Assembly: GCF_002101775.1 (NCBI RefSeq) | Contig: NZ_LQPI01000033.1 | Span: 124,001-188,000, forward strand | Origin: Mycolicibacter nonchromogenicus | GTDB taxonomy: Bacteria > Actinomycetota > Actinomycetes > Mycobacteriales > Mycobacteriaceae | Reading direction: 5' to 3' | Length of the DNA: 64,000 nt | In this document: piece after piece, positions 54,701 through 63,409 of the stretch | Numbering within the stretch: position 1 is the stretch's first letter | How the letters are laid out: each line of letters begins with the position of its first letter | The notes under the pieces: model-generated | The model's database searches: none | Told to the model about the DNA's origin: nothing | The model's input: only the letters and a program-made list of their open reading frames with translations | Made by a program: the position numbers and the translations under genes

Positions 54701-55027
54701 ATCCTGCGGGAGCTGGTGTGGCTCTACGACATCGGCCGCTGCGAGCCACTGCCGCTGCCGATCAAGACCTCGTTCGCGTGGGCCGAGAAACGCCACGCCG
54801 GCCGCGACCCGGTGTCGTACGCGAGCAGTAAATGGACCACCAATCGCTACCCCGCCGAGGACGCCGAGCCCGCCAGTGTTCGGGTGTGGGGCCCGCGCGC
54901 ACCGTTCGACGTGCTGCTGGGCCCGCCACGTCCGGGTGAGGAGATCGATGGTGAGGACACCCGACTGGGCGCGCTGGCGGCCCGGTTGTGGCTACCGCTG
55001 CTGCGCGCGGAACGGCGGGTGCGCTGA
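51728..55027 (+). CDS. recC: exodeoxyribonuclease V subunit gamma (RecC)
   Basis: A 1099-residue subunit of RecBCD, which recognises Chi-like sites and holds RecB and RecD. The start MGLHLHRAERTDVLADGLGA at ATG 51728 matches mycobacterial RecC; an ATG 12 bases upstream is an alternative. It ends in TGATG with recB, one shared base. In mycobacteria RecBCD works in single-strand annealing rather than the main recombination pathway (AdnAB; family knowledge). Confidence 0.93.
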   Translation: MGLHLHRAERTDVLADGLGALLATPPADPFAQELVLVPARGVERWLSQRLSHVLGAGPDGDGVCAGVQFRNPTSLIAEITGAGDDDPWSPDAMTWPLLAVIDANLDAPWCATLAKHLGHGDSTPEGELRRGRRYAVARRLAGLFASYARQRPQLLVDWGAGQATDGAGGPLHDDLAWQPPLWRALVAAIGIDPPHIRHRETLTRLRQAPTETLPARLSLFGHTRLACTDIELLQALATHHDLHLWLPHPSDALWHALSDVHGAVARADDQTRHRAHHPLLETLGRDLRELQRGLPAAPDSDEYLGAAMRPDTLLGWLQSDLSANALRPDGRRHTPADRSVQVHSCHSPARQVDVLREVLLGLLHDDPTLEPRDIVVMCPDIETYAPLIVADFGLGELVGDTHPAHRLRVQLADRALTQTNPLLAVAAELLEIADSRATATAVLNLAHADPVRARFGFTDNDLDQITTWVRTANIRWGFDPHTRERYGLSHIVHNTWRFGLDRILTGVAMSDDSQAWLDTALPLDDVGSSQVELAGKLAEFVARLQSAVETLEGTRPLEEWITALREGVAELADPGSEAWQSAHLQRELAQVLDDAGMRRGTALRLPDVRVLMAGHLAGRPTRANFRTGTLTVCTMVPMRSVPHRVVCLLGVDDGVFPRLDLPDGDDVLARRPMTGERDIRSEDRQLLLDAITAATDKLVITYTGADEHSGHPRPPAVPLAELIDTLDQTTPEPVREHLVVEHPLQPFDVKNVEPGRLIPEVPFTFDPTVPLAARTAAGTRRAATRFITDSLPAPPPEDVSLVDLLKFLKDPVKGFFSALNYTLPWEVDEVEDGMPVEIDALGEWAVGNRMLHDMLLGADPANAIAAEWRRGSLPPGQLGWRTAKQIRDRVVQLAAAALEYRHGAPSTYDIDLDLGGGRRLTGTVTPVFDTTTVSVNYSKLRDTHLLQAWIPLVALAAQRPGVEWTARCIGRDRGGERALQRVLEAPPKPIDILRELVWLYDIGRCEPLPLPIKTSFAWAEKRHAGRDPVSYASSKWTTNRYPAEDAEPASVRVWGPRAPFDVLLGPPRPGEEIDGEDTRLGALAARLWLPLLRAERRVR

Positions 55028-58000
55028 TGGAACGCTTCAATCTGCTGGGCCCGCTGCCGGCCCGTGGCACCACCACGGTGCTGGAGGCCAGCGCCGGCAC
55101 CGGTAAGACATTCACGCTGGCCGGTCTGGTGACCCGCTATCTGGCGGAGGGCGACGCCAAGCTGGACGAGATGCTGCTGATCACGTTCAGCCGCGCGGCC
55201 ACCCGGGAGCTGCGGGACCGGGTGCGTCGCCAACTGGTGGAGACGTTGGCCGCCCTCGACGGCACCGGCACGCAGCAGCCCAATGAGCTGGTCGAGCATC
55301 TGTGCAGCGGCAGCGCCGAGGATCGGCAGCAGCGCCGGCGCCGGCTGCGTGACGCGCTGGCCGGTTTCGACGCGGCGACCATCGCCACCACCCATCAGTT
55401 CTGTCATCTGGTGCTCAAGTCGCTGGGCATCGCCGGTGACACCGGCGTCGGTGTCGAGTTGGTGGAAAGCCTTGACGACCTGGTGGTCCGGGTCGTTGAC
55501 GACCTGTACCTGGCGAAGTTCGGCGCGGAGCGCGACGAGGTGGCACTGAGTTATGCCGACGCGCTGAAACTCGCGCGGGAGGTGGTCGCCGACCCGTATG
55601 CCCAACTGCGCCCGCAGGATCCCGAACCCGACACGGTGGCCGAGGTGCGGCTGCGCTTCATCGACGCGGTCTGCACCGAGTTGGAGCTGCGCAAACGCCA
55701 GCTCGGGGTATTGGGGTACGACGACCTGCTGCGCCGGCTTGCCGGTGCGCTGGAGCCCGAGGATTCACCGGCCCGCAAACGGATGCGGCAACGCTGGCCG
55801 ATCGTGATGGTCGACGAATTCCAGGACACCGACCCCATCCAGTGGCAGGTGATCGAACGCGGGTTCGTCGGGCATTCGGCGGTGGTGCTGATCGGCGACC
55901 CCAAGCAGGCGATCTACGGTTTCCGCGGCGGCGACATCTACACCTATCTGCAGGCGGCGCGCACCGCCGGGCAGCAGCGCACCCTGGCGGTCAACTGGCG
56001 CAGCGACTCGGCGCTGGTCGATGCGCTGCAGACGGTGATGGGCGGTGCGGCGCTGGGTGATCCGCAGATCGTCGTGCACGACGTCGAGGCCGCGGTCGCC
56101 GGAACGCGCCTGGCCGGGGCGCCCAGCACCGCGCCGTTTCGGCTGCGGGTGGTGGGCCGCGCGACCTTCGGCGTCGGCGCCGACCGTTACGTCCCGATGC
56201 CCAAGCTGCGCCGTCACATCCCCGACGATCTGGCCGCCGACGTCGCCGCGCTGTGGGCCAGCGGCGCGACCTTCGACGGCCGGCCGATCAGCCCGGGCGA
56301 CGTGGCGGTGATCGTCGAGAACAGCAAGGACGCGACCGCCTGCCAAGAAGCCCTGCTGCGGGCCGGGATTCCGGCGGTGTTCACCGGCGACGCCGACGTG
56401 TTCGCCTCGGCGGCGGCCGCCGACTGGTTGTGTCTGCTGGAGGCGTTCGACGCCACGCATCGCAGCGGGCTGGTGCGCGCCGCCGCGGCCACGGTGTTCT
56501 TCGGCCACACCGCCGCCGCGCTGGCAGAGGGCGGGGATGCGTTGACCGACAAGGTCGCATCCACCTTGCGGGACTGGGCCGATGAGCTGCGGTTGTACGG
56601 ACCGGCGGCAGTGTTCGAGGCGGCGCAATTGGCCGGTCTCAAGCGCCGACTGCTGGGCGAGTACGGCGGCGAGCGCACCCTGACCGATTTGGCGCATGTG
56701 GCGCAGCTGCTGCATGAGGTCGCGCACGCCGAGCGGCTGGGCCTGCCGGCGTTGCGGGATTGGTTGCGCCGCCAGTGCAGCGACAGAACCGGCGGTGGGC
56801 AGCACAATCGTCGGCTGGACTCCGACGCCGAAGCCGTGCAGATCCTGACGGTGTGGGGCTCCAAGGGTCTGCAGTTCCCGATCGTGTACCTGCCGTTCGC
56901 GTTCAACCGGCACATGTTCGACGACGTCGTCCCGCTCTACCACGACGATGACGGGGCCCGCTGCCGGCACGTCGGCGGGCCGGACAGTGCCGACCACTTC
57001 GAAGTGGAACGGCTGAGCCGAGCCGAGGCCTCCCGCAACGACATTCGGCTCGCCTACGTGGCGCTGACCCGCGCGCAGTCACAGGTGGTGGCGTGGTGGT
57101 CGGCGTCCTACGACGAACCCAACGGCGGCCTGTCCCGGCTGCTGCGGGGCCGCTGCCGCGGCGAGGCTCCGGTGCCGGATCGCTGCGAGCCCAAGCCGTC
57201 GGATGACGAGGCGCTGAGTTGTTTCCGGGAGTGGGAGGCCGCCGGCGGTCTGGTGATCGAGGAGTCGGTGATCGCCCCGCTGGCCCCGGTGGCCCCGGCA
57301 CCAGCCCCGGATGACTTGCAGGCACGGCATTTCCACCGGCACATCGATACCGGCTGGCGGCGCACCTCGTATTCGGGGCTGATCCGCCATGCCAGTGAGG
57401 TCGGCGCGGACGGGTCCGGGGTGCACAGCGAGCCGGAGCTGACCGCCCGCGACGACGAGGCCGACGACGTGCCGGTGGCGGTTGAGCCGCCGCCGGTCGG
57501 GGCGGATCTGGTCTCGCCGATGGCCGAGCTGCCCGCCGGGGCGGCGTTCGGCTCACTGGTGCATGCCGTGTTGGAGACGGCCGATCCGTTCGCCGCCGAC
57601 TTGGCCGCCGAGCTGGAAGCCCAGGTACGCCTGCACGCCGCCTGGTGGTCGGTGGACGCCGAGCCTGCCGCGCTGGCCGCGGCGCTGGTGCCCCTGCACG
57701 ATACCCCGCTGGGTCCACTGGCCGGCGGGCTGACGCTGCGCGACATCGGCACCCGGGACCGGTTGCGGGAACTGGATTTCGAGATACCGCTGGCCGGCGG
57801 GGATGTTCGCGACGCGGCGGCCGACGTGCGCCTGGCCGAGGTCGGGACGCTGCTGCGCGAGCACCTGCCCGCCGATGATCCATTCGCCCCGTACGCCGAC
57901 CGGCTGGCCACCGAGGCGCTGGGCGGCCAGCCGCTGCGCGGCTATCTGTCCGGGTCGATCGATGTGGTGCTGCGGGTGCCCGAGCAGCGCTTCCTGGTGG

Positions 58001-58320
58001 TCGACTACAAGACCAACCGGCTCGGCGACACCGCCGCCGACTACGGCTTCGACCGGTTGACCGCGGCCATGCTGCATTCGGACTATCCGCTGCAGGCGCT
58101 GCTGTATACCGCGGTGCTGCACCGCTTCCTGCGGTGGCGGCTGCCCGGCTATGACCCCGAGCAGCATCTGGGCGGGGTGCTGTATCTGTTCGTGCGCGGC
58201 ATGTGCGGACCGGACACCCCGGTCATCGACGGGCACCGTGCCGGGGTGTTCGACTGGAAGCCGCCGACGGCACTGGTGGTGGCGTTGTCGGACCTGTTGC
58301 ACGCAAGGCGGGCGGCATGA
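55027..58320 (+). CDS. recB: exodeoxyribonuclease V subunit beta (RecB)
   Basis: A 1097-residue helicase-nuclease. Walker A ASAGTGKTFT is at about 21-30, motif II VDEFQDTDP at about 261-269, later helicase motifs include WGSKGLQFPIVYLP and LAYVALTRAQSQ, and the nuclease domain motif VVDYKTNRLGD lies near 990-1000. Together with RecC and RecD it unwinds and degrades double-strand ends. Start ATG 55027 overlaps the recC stop; its stop overlaps recD as ATGA. Confidence 0.95.
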   Translation: MERFNLLGPLPARGTTTVLEASAGTGKTFTLAGLVTRYLAEGDAKLDEMLLITFSRAATRELRDRVRRQLVETLAALDGTGTQQPNELVEHLCSGSAEDRQQRRRRLRDALAGFDAATIATTHQFCHLVLKSLGIAGDTGVGVELVESLDDLVVRVVDDLYLAKFGAERDEVALSYADALKLAREVVADPYAQLRPQDPEPDTVAEVRLRFIDAVCTELELRKRQLGVLGYDDLLRRLAGALEPEDSPARKRMRQRWPIVMVDEFQDTDPIQWQVIERGFVGHSAVVLIGDPKQAIYGFRGGDIYTYLQAARTAGQQRTLAVNWRSDSALVDALQTVMGGAALGDPQIVVHDVEAAVAGTRLAGAPSTAPFRLRVVGRATFGVGADRYVPMPKLRRHIPDDLAADVAALWASGATFDGRPISPGDVAVIVENSKDATACQEALLRAGIPAVFTGDADVFASAAAADWLCLLEAFDATHRSGLVRAAAATVFFGHTAAALAEGGDALTDKVASTLRDWADELRLYGPAAVFEAAQLAGLKRRLLGEYGGERTLTDLAHVAQLLHEVAHAERLGLPALRDWLRRQCSDRTGGGQHNRRLDSDAEAVQILTVWGSKGLQFPIVYLPFAFNRHMFDDVVPLYHDDDGARCRHVGGPDSADHFEVERLSRAEASRNDIRLAYVALTRAQSQVVAWWSASYDEPNGGLSRLLRGRCRGEAPVPDRCEPKPSDDEALSCFREWEAAGGLVIEESVIAPLAPVAPAPAPDDLQARHFHRHIDTGWRRTSYSGLIRHASEVGADGSGVHSEPELTARDDEADDVPVAVEPPPVGADLVSPMAELPAGAAFGSLVHAVLETADPFAADLAAELEAQVRLHAAWWSVDAEPAALAAALVPLHDTPLGPLAGGLTLRDIGTRDRLRELDFEIPLAGGDVRDAAADVRLAEVGTLLREHLPADDPFAPYADRLATEALGGQPLRGYLSGSIDVVLRVPEQRFLVVDYKTNRLGDTAADYGFDRLTAAMLHSDYPLQALLYTAVLHRFLRWRLPGYDPEQHLGGVLYLFVRGMCGPDTPVIDGHRAGVFDWKPPTALVVALSDLLHARRAA

Positions 58321-60056
58321 GCGAGTTGTTGGAGTGGCGGGTGGCCACCGGTGCCACCGGTCTGCTGCGGGAGTTCAACCTGGCGGGCGTGCTCGATGCC
58401 GCCGATGTCCATGCCGCCCAACGCATCACCGCATTGGCTGGTGAACCCGACGAGACGGTGGGCTTGGCGCTGGCACTGACGGTGCGCGCACTGCGGCACG
58501 GGTCGGTGTGTCTGGACCTGTCGACGGTGGCCGCCGACACCGACGGCGCGGAGGTGTCCTGGCCGGAGCCGCAGGCGTGGCTGACCGCGGTGCGCGACAG
58601 TCGCCTCGTGCAGGCGCAGGTGTTGCGGCTCTATGACGGCCGGCTGCTCTACCTCGACCGGTATTGGCGTGAGGAGGAGCAGGTCTGCACCGACCTGCTG
58701 GCGTTGTCGGCGCCCGGGACGGTACCGGCGCAGTTGCCCGCCTTTGAGCGACTCTTCCCGCCCGGCAAGTTCGATGAGCAGCGTGCGGCCGCCGAAATCG
58801 CGCTGTCGCAGCCGGTCACGGTGCTCACCGGTGGACCGGGAACCGGCAAGACCACCACGGTGGCGCGACTGTTGGCGCTGTTGGCCGAGCACGCCGAGCA
58901 GTCCGGGACGCCCCGGCTGCGGATCGCGTTGGCCGCCCCGACCGGTAAGGCCGCAGCCCGGCTGACCGAGGCGGTCGCCGCGGAGGTGGCCGCGCTGGAT
59001 CCGGTGGATCAGACGCGACTGGCCGGGCTGGGTGCCACCACGTTGCACACCCTGCTGGGTTCGCGGCCGGACAGCTCGGTGCGGTTCCGCCACAACCGGG
59101 CCAACCGGCTGCCGCACGATGCGATCGTCGTCGACGAAACCTCGATGGTGTCGCTGACGCTGATGGCCCGGCTGCTGGAGGCGATGCGCCCGGATGCCCG
59201 GCTGATTCTGGTGGGCGACGCCGATCAGTTGGCCTCGGTGGAAGCCGGCGCTGTGCTGGCCGATCTGGTGGACGGGCTGGCGGCGCGGCCGGACACCCGG
59301 GTGGCGACGCTGCGGACCTCGCACCGGTTCGGGGAGTCGATCGGCGCGCTGGCGGTGGCGATCCGTGACGGCGACGCCGATACGGCGATCGCCCTGCTGA
59401 CTGCCGGCGGCGAGCACGTGGAGTGGATCGATACCGACCACGCACCGGACGTGGCCGAGCGGTTGGCGGCTCTGGTGGTGCCGCATGCCTTGGCGGTGCG
59501 TCAGGCCGCCCTGCTCGGTGATGCCGCTGTGGCGGTGGCGACGTTGGACGAGCACCGGTTGTTGTGTGCGCACCGAGAGGGCCTGCACGGGGTGCGGCAC
59601 TGGAATCAGCAGATCCGCCGCCTGGTGGCCGAGCAGACCGGTGACCCGATGTGGACCGAGTGGTATGCCGGACGACCGTTGCTGGTGACCGCCAACGACT
59701 ACGGGCTCGGGCTGCGCAACGGGGACACCGGGGCCGTCGTGGTGCGCAACGAGGGGCTGCGCGCGGTGATCTCGACGGCGTCCGGGCCGCTGGAGTTCGC
59801 CACCAGCCGGCTGGCCGAGGTCGAGACCATGTATGCGATGACGATCCACAAGAGCCAAGGCAGCCAGGCCGGGGAGGTGACGGTGCTGATGCCGCCGGTC
59901 GAGTCGCGGCTGTTGACCCGGGAGTTGTTCTACACCGCGGTGACCCGCGCCAAGACGAAGGTGCGGGTGGTGGGGTCGGAGGCCTCGGTGCGGGCCGCGC
60001 TGGGTCGCCGGGTGGTGCGGGCGTCCGGCCTGGCGCTGCGCCTGCGGGAGGCGTGA
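58317..60056 (+). CDS. recD: exodeoxyribonuclease V subunit alpha (RecD)
   Basis: A 579-residue 5'-3' helicase, last gene of recC-recB-recD. Walker A GGPGTGKTTT is at about 172-181, motif II VDETSMVSL near 272, and motifs V-VI appear as TIHKSQGSQAGEVTVL and FYTAVTRAK. Its ATG overlaps recB by 4 bases (ATGA), so all three subunits are translationally coupled and probably made in equal amounts. Confidence 0.95.
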   Translation: MSELLEWRVATGATGLLREFNLAGVLDAADVHAAQRITALAGEPDETVGLALALTVRALRHGSVCLDLSTVAADTDGAEVSWPEPQAWLTAVRDSRLVQAQVLRLYDGRLLYLDRYWREEEQVCTDLLALSAPGTVPAQLPAFERLFPPGKFDEQRAAAEIALSQPVTVLTGGPGTGKTTTVARLLALLAEHAEQSGTPRLRIALAAPTGKAAARLTEAVAAEVAALDPVDQTRLAGLGATTLHTLLGSRPDSSVRFRHNRANRLPHDAIVVDETSMVSLTLMARLLEAMRPDARLILVGDADQLASVEAGAVLADLVDGLAARPDTRVATLRTSHRFGESIGALAVAIRDGDADTAIALLTAGGEHVEWIDTDHAPDVAERLAALVVPHALAVRQAALLGDAAVAVATLDEHRLLCAHREGLHGVRHWNQQIRRLVAEQTGDPMWTEWYAGRPLLVTANDYGLGLRNGDTGAVVVRNEGLRAVISTASGPLEFATSRLAEVETMYAMTIHKSQGSQAGEVTVLMPPVESRLLTRELFYTAVTRAKTKVRVVGSEASVRAALGRRVVRASGLALRLREA

Positions 60057-60104
60057 GGTTTCTCGGATCCCGAGCTGTCATACCCCCGGATTACCGTCGC
60101 GACC

Positions 60105-60413
60105 ATGGGGACTCGCAAGCAGTCGGGCGGCAACGGAACGGGCTTCGCCATTCTCGTGGTCATCGCGCTGCTGTGGTGGCTGCGCTGGCTCATTCTGGCC
60201 GGCGCCGTGATCGCCCTGGCCGTGTGGGTCACGCGTCGGCTGATGCGCAGCTACGCCGAGTACCGCGCCTCTGAGGTGAAGCGGCTGGCCGAGATCCGGT
60301 GGCGCGCCGATGTTCAGAACGCCCAGGTGTTGCGCGGTGACCCGCACGGGTTCTTCGGGCAGTACCCCCTGCCGGATCCGGAGCTGATTCCCCGCTGGTA
60401 CCGCGCCGGTTAG
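60105..60413 (+). CDS. small membrane protein
   Basis: A 102-residue protein with two close hydrophobic segments (about 13-43, FAILVVIALLWWLRWLILAG and onward) forming a hairpin or one long helix, then a charged tail ending LPDPELIPRWYRAG. No family recognised. It follows recD by 48 bases but an association with RecBCD is not implied. Conserved-looking codon usage and clear start and stop support a real gene. Confidence 0.65.
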   Translation: MGTRKQSGGNGTGFAILVVIALLWWLRWLILAGAVIALAVWVTRRLMRSYAEYRASEVKRLAEIRWRADVQNAQVLRGDPHGFFGQYPLPDPELIPRWYRAG

Positions 60414-60472
60414 GCGCGTGGTCGGGGGCGGTTCGGCTCGCCCGTTCGGCACGCCCTCGCGCCGCGTCCGCC

Positions 60473-60649
60473 GTGTCGTCGCGCCCGTTCGGACAAAGTC
60501 CGGCATGCCCTCGTGTCCTTTCGGCGTGTCGTCGCGCCCGTTCGGCATGCCGGCGCCCCGTCCGCATGCCCTCGCGCCCGCTCGGCATGCCCTCGCGCCC
60601 GTTCGGCATGCCCTGGCGCCCTTTCGGCGTGTCGTCGCGCCCGTTCGGC
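60473..60649. repeat. 21-bp minisatellite
   Basis: Seven units of 21 bp plus one of 19, of the type RTG(CCC/TCG)TCGCGCCCGTTCGGC: 60473-60493, 60505-60525, 60526-60546, 60547-60565 (short), 60566-60586, 60587-60607, 60608-60628, 60629-60649, with an 11-base interruption at 60494-60504. The length is a multiple of 3, so translated copies give a heptad (M/V-P/S-S-R-P-F-G), though I do not think it is translated. Likely to vary between strains. Confidence 0.82.
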
Positions 60650-60679
60650 GTGTCGCCGAGCCGGACCATATGGACTGTT

Positions 60680-60747
60680 GCCCGCCTTTGAGCGACAAAT
60701 CGCGCCCACCCCGCGTCGCCCACCCCGTTTGTCGCTCAGAGGCGGGC
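60680..60747. repeat. short inverted-repeat element with the same ends as the 48.6-kb element
   Basis: Arms GCCCGCCTTTGAGCGACAAA (60680-60699) and TTTGTCGCTCAGAGGCGGGC (60728-60747), one mismatch in 20 (tolerated as G-U in RNA), separated by 28 bases. The arms are the same sequence as the ends of the element at 48649-49008. It could form a stable hairpin. Confidence 0.85.
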
Positions 60748-60807
60748 ATCTCCCCCATCCCCGCCAACCCGTTATGGATGGGGCCATTGGTGCGCCACAC
60801 TGGAGCC

Positions 60808-61689
60808 ATGACGGAATCCGGCGACACCCGGGTCGCGGTCTACCTCGACTTCGACAACATCGTGATCTCCCGCTACGACCAGGTCAACGGGCGCAACTCG
60901 TTTCAAAAGGACAAGTCCAAAGGCCTGGCCAACCAGCCGGAGCGCCTCGCCCGGGCCACCGTCGACGTCGGAGCGATCATCGACTTCGCCTCCTCGTTCG
61001 GGACCCTGGTGCTCACCCGCGCCTACGCCGACTGGTCAGCCGAGGTCAACACCGGCTACCGCGCGCAGTTGGTGGGGCGAGCGGTCGACCTGGTGCAGCT
61101 GTTCCCGGCGGCCGCCTACGGAAAGAACGGCGCCGACATCCGATTGGCGGTCGACGCGGTCGAGGACATGTTCCGGCTGCCGGATCTGACCCACGTGGTG
61201 ATCGTGGCCGGCGACTCCGACTACATCCCGCTGGCACAGCGCTGTAAACGCTTGGGCCGCTACGTCGTCGGGATCGGGGTGGCCGGCTCGACCAGCCGCG
61301 CGCTGGCCGCGGCCTGCGACGACTTCGTCTCCTACGACGCACTGCCCGGCGTACCGGTATTTGAGCCGGCGCCGGCCACGGCCGAAAACGAGACTGAGCC
61401 CAAGCGGCGCACCCGTCCGGCCAAGGAGGAAGAGCCCGAAGAACCGGCGCCGGATCCGGTGGACACCGCCACCGCCCTGCTGACGCGCGCGCTGCGGATC
61501 GGTCTGGAGAAGGACGACGTCGAGTGGCTGCACAACTCTGCGGTCAAAGCGCAGATGAAGCGCATGGATCCGTCGTTCAGCGAGAAAGCCCTGGGATACA
61601 AGTCGTTCAGCGACTTCCTGCGGTCCTACTCAGACCTGGTGGAACTCGACGAGAGTTCAACGACGCGAATGGTGCGACTGCGCACCTAG
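60808..61689 (+). CDS. NYN-domain (PIN-like nuclease fold) protein with C-terminal OST-HTH/LOTUS-like domain
   Basis: A 293-residue protein. The N-terminal NYN domain begins VAVYLDFDNIVISRYD, has later acidic residues in GADIRLAVDAVEDM and VVIVAGDSDYIPLAQRCK, and a Rossmann-like end in GRYVVGIGVAGSTS: together the acidic cluster of a PIN/NYN RNase. A charged linker (about 185-210) leads to a C-terminal helical region (about 212-285, LRIGLEKDDVEWLHNSAVKA, then FSDFLRSYSDLVELDE) resembling an RNA-binding LOTUS domain. ATG at 60808 is chosen. Likely an RNA-processing nuclease; target unknown. Confidence 0.82.
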   Translation: MTESGDTRVAVYLDFDNIVISRYDQVNGRNSFQKDKSKGLANQPERLARATVDVGAIIDFASSFGTLVLTRAYADWSAEVNTGYRAQLVGRAVDLVQLFPAAAYGKNGADIRLAVDAVEDMFRLPDLTHVVIVAGDSDYIPLAQRCKRLGRYVVGIGVAGSTSRALAAACDDFVSYDALPGVPVFEPAPATAENETEPKRRTRPAKEEEPEEPAPDPVDTATALLTRALRIGLEKDDVEWLHNSAVKAQMKRMDPSFSEKALGYKSFSDFLRSYSDLVELDESSTTRMVRLRT

Positions 61690-61697
61690 TGGCCGCG

Positions 61698-63338
61698 CTA
61701 TCCCTCCGCGGCCACCAAGGACCGTAGCTGCACCTCGGGGTTGTCACGCTGGAACCCTTGCAGGCGCCACGCATTGGAGAACAACACCAGGTGCACGCCG
61801 TCGGTGCGGGTCAACACTTCGGCCAATGACTGCTTGTTGACGAAGTCGACGTCGCGCTCGTCCACGATCCGGGCGACCTGATACGGCAGCGGTTCCAGCG
61901 TGATCGGCGCGCCCATCTCATGGGCCATCCGGTGGGCGGCCACCTCGAACTGCATCGGACCGACCGCGGCCAGTACCGGCGCCTGCTCACCGCGACGATC
62001 GGAGACCAGCACCTGCACGACGCCCTCTTGGTCCAACTGCTCGATGCCGCGGCGGAACTGCTTGTGCTTGCTGGGATCGACGTTGCGCGCCACCGAGAAG
62101 TGCTCGGGCGAGAAGCTCGGGATCGGCGGGTACTGCACGGGCACATCGCAGTACAGCGTGTCGCCGGGCCGCAGCGCGGCGGCGTTGGCCAGCCCGATCA
62201 CGTCGCCGGGCCAGGCGGTGTCCAAAGTCGAGCGCTGCTGGCCGAACACCGACTGGGCGTACTTGGTGACAAACGGCTTGCCGGTCGCGGCGTGGGTCAG
62301 CACATCGCCGCGTTCGAAGGTGCCCGAATACACCCGCGCGAACGCGATGCGGTCGCGGTGGGCGGAGTCCATCCCGGCCTGCACCTTGAACACGAAGGCG
62401 CTGAACGGGGCGTCGGTGGCACGCCGGACGCCGTCGACGTCGAGCGCCCCGCTGGGTGCGGGCGCCAACTCGGTGAGCACGTCGAGCAGCTGATTCACGC
62501 CGAAGTTCAACGCCGCCGAGGTGAACAGCACCGGCGTCGCCGTGCAGTCCAGGAACGCCTCGCGGTCGAAGTCGGATCCGTCGGCGGAAAGCAGCTCGCA
62601 CTCTTCGACCGCGGTGTCCCAGTCATCGCCGGCTGCGGCATGCGCGTCGGCCGCGGCGATGTGTTCCTCGGGCGCCGCGGTGGCGCCACCGGCGGTGCGG
62701 GTGAACCGGATGAAGTTTCCCGTCCGGCGATCGAGCACCCCGTCGAATTCGCCGGCGATACCGACCGGCCAGGTCAGTGGGGTGGGGCGCAGCCCGATGC
62801 GAGAGTGAATCTCGTCCATCAGTTCCAGGGCGTGTCGGCCGGGCCGGTCCCACTTGTTGATCACCGTGATGATCGGGATCCGGCGATGCCGGCACACCTG
62901 GAACAGTTTGAGGGTCTGCGGCTCAAGGCCTTTCGCGGCGTCGATGAGCATGACCGCGGAGTCGACAGCGGTCAGCACCCGGTAGGTGTCTTCGGAGAAG
63001 TCGGCGTGGCCGGGTGTGTCGAGCAGGTTGATGACGCAGTCCTGCCCCTTGGCGGTGTGGTAGGGGAACTGCAGCGCCGTCGAGGTGATGGAGATGCCGC
63101 GGGCCTTCTCCATCTCCATCCAGTCCGACACCGTGGCACGCCGGCCGGACTTGCCGTGCACCGCACCGGCCTCGGTGATCGCTTTGGCATGCAGCACCAG
63201 GGCCTCGGTCAGGGTGGACTTGCCGGCGTCGGGATGGCTGATGACGGCGAAGGTTCTGCGGCGGCCCGCTTCGGCGGAAATTCGGCTGGCGAGCGGGGCG
63301 GCGGCGACCGTCGGCGAATCCAGGGCGTTGTCGGTCAT
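61698..63338 (-). CDS. prfC: peptide chain release factor 3
   Basis: A 546-residue GTPase that removes RF1/RF2 from the ribosome after termination. The P-loop SHPDAGKST is at about 34-42, switch II LDTPGHADFSEDTYR, and guanine motif VINKWDRPGR; the C-terminal domain is full length (FEVAAHRMAHEMGAPITLE). ATG at 63336-63338 is chosen (MTDNALD). It converges with the NYN gene with an 8-base gap and no TRIT-like hairpin there. It is divergent from the SDR. Confidence 0.95.
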   Translation of the reverse strand: MTDNALDSPTVAAAPLASRISAEAGRRRTFAVISHPDAGKSTLTEALVLHAKAITEAGAVHGKSGRRATVSDWMEMEKARGISITSTALQFPYHTAKGQDCVINLLDTPGHADFSEDTYRVLTAVDSAVMLIDAAKGLEPQTLKLFQVCRHRRIPIITVINKWDRPGRHALELMDEIHSRIGLRPTPLTWPVGIAGEFDGVLDRRTGNFIRFTRTAGGATAAPEEHIAAADAHAAAGDDWDTAVEECELLSADGSDFDREAFLDCTATPVLFTSAALNFGVNQLLDVLTELAPAPSGALDVDGVRRATDAPFSAFVFKVQAGMDSAHRDRIAFARVYSGTFERGDVLTHAATGKPFVTKYAQSVFGQQRSTLDTAWPGDVIGLANAAALRPGDTLYCDVPVQYPPIPSFSPEHFSVARNVDPSKHKQFRRGIEQLDQEGVVQVLVSDRRGEQAPVLAAVGPMQFEVAAHRMAHEMGAPITLEPLPYQVARIVDERDVDFVNKQSLAEVLTRTDGVHLVLFSNAWRLQGFQRDNPEVQLRSLVAAEG

Positions 63339-63409
63339 TGCGTCAGCGAGTGTATGGGTGACCTGGAGCAAATCGGTAATCGAGCACCTGGCCCGATACC
63401 CTTCGAAGC

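Larger units (their letters stand above)
60414..60807. other. 394-base intergenic region with minisatellite and inverted repeat
   Basis: The space between the small membrane protein and the NYN gene. It contains the 21-bp minisatellite (60473-60649) and the short inverted-repeat element (60680-60747). A frame remains open through it into the NYN gene, but the minisatellite makes that uninformative. Confidence 0.6.

Noticed and set aside
60418..60807. In-frame N-terminal extension of the NYN gene through the minisatellite
   Set aside because: It would add about 130 residues of repeats with no family match; NYN proteins start close to the first beta strand, and ATG 60808 fits.
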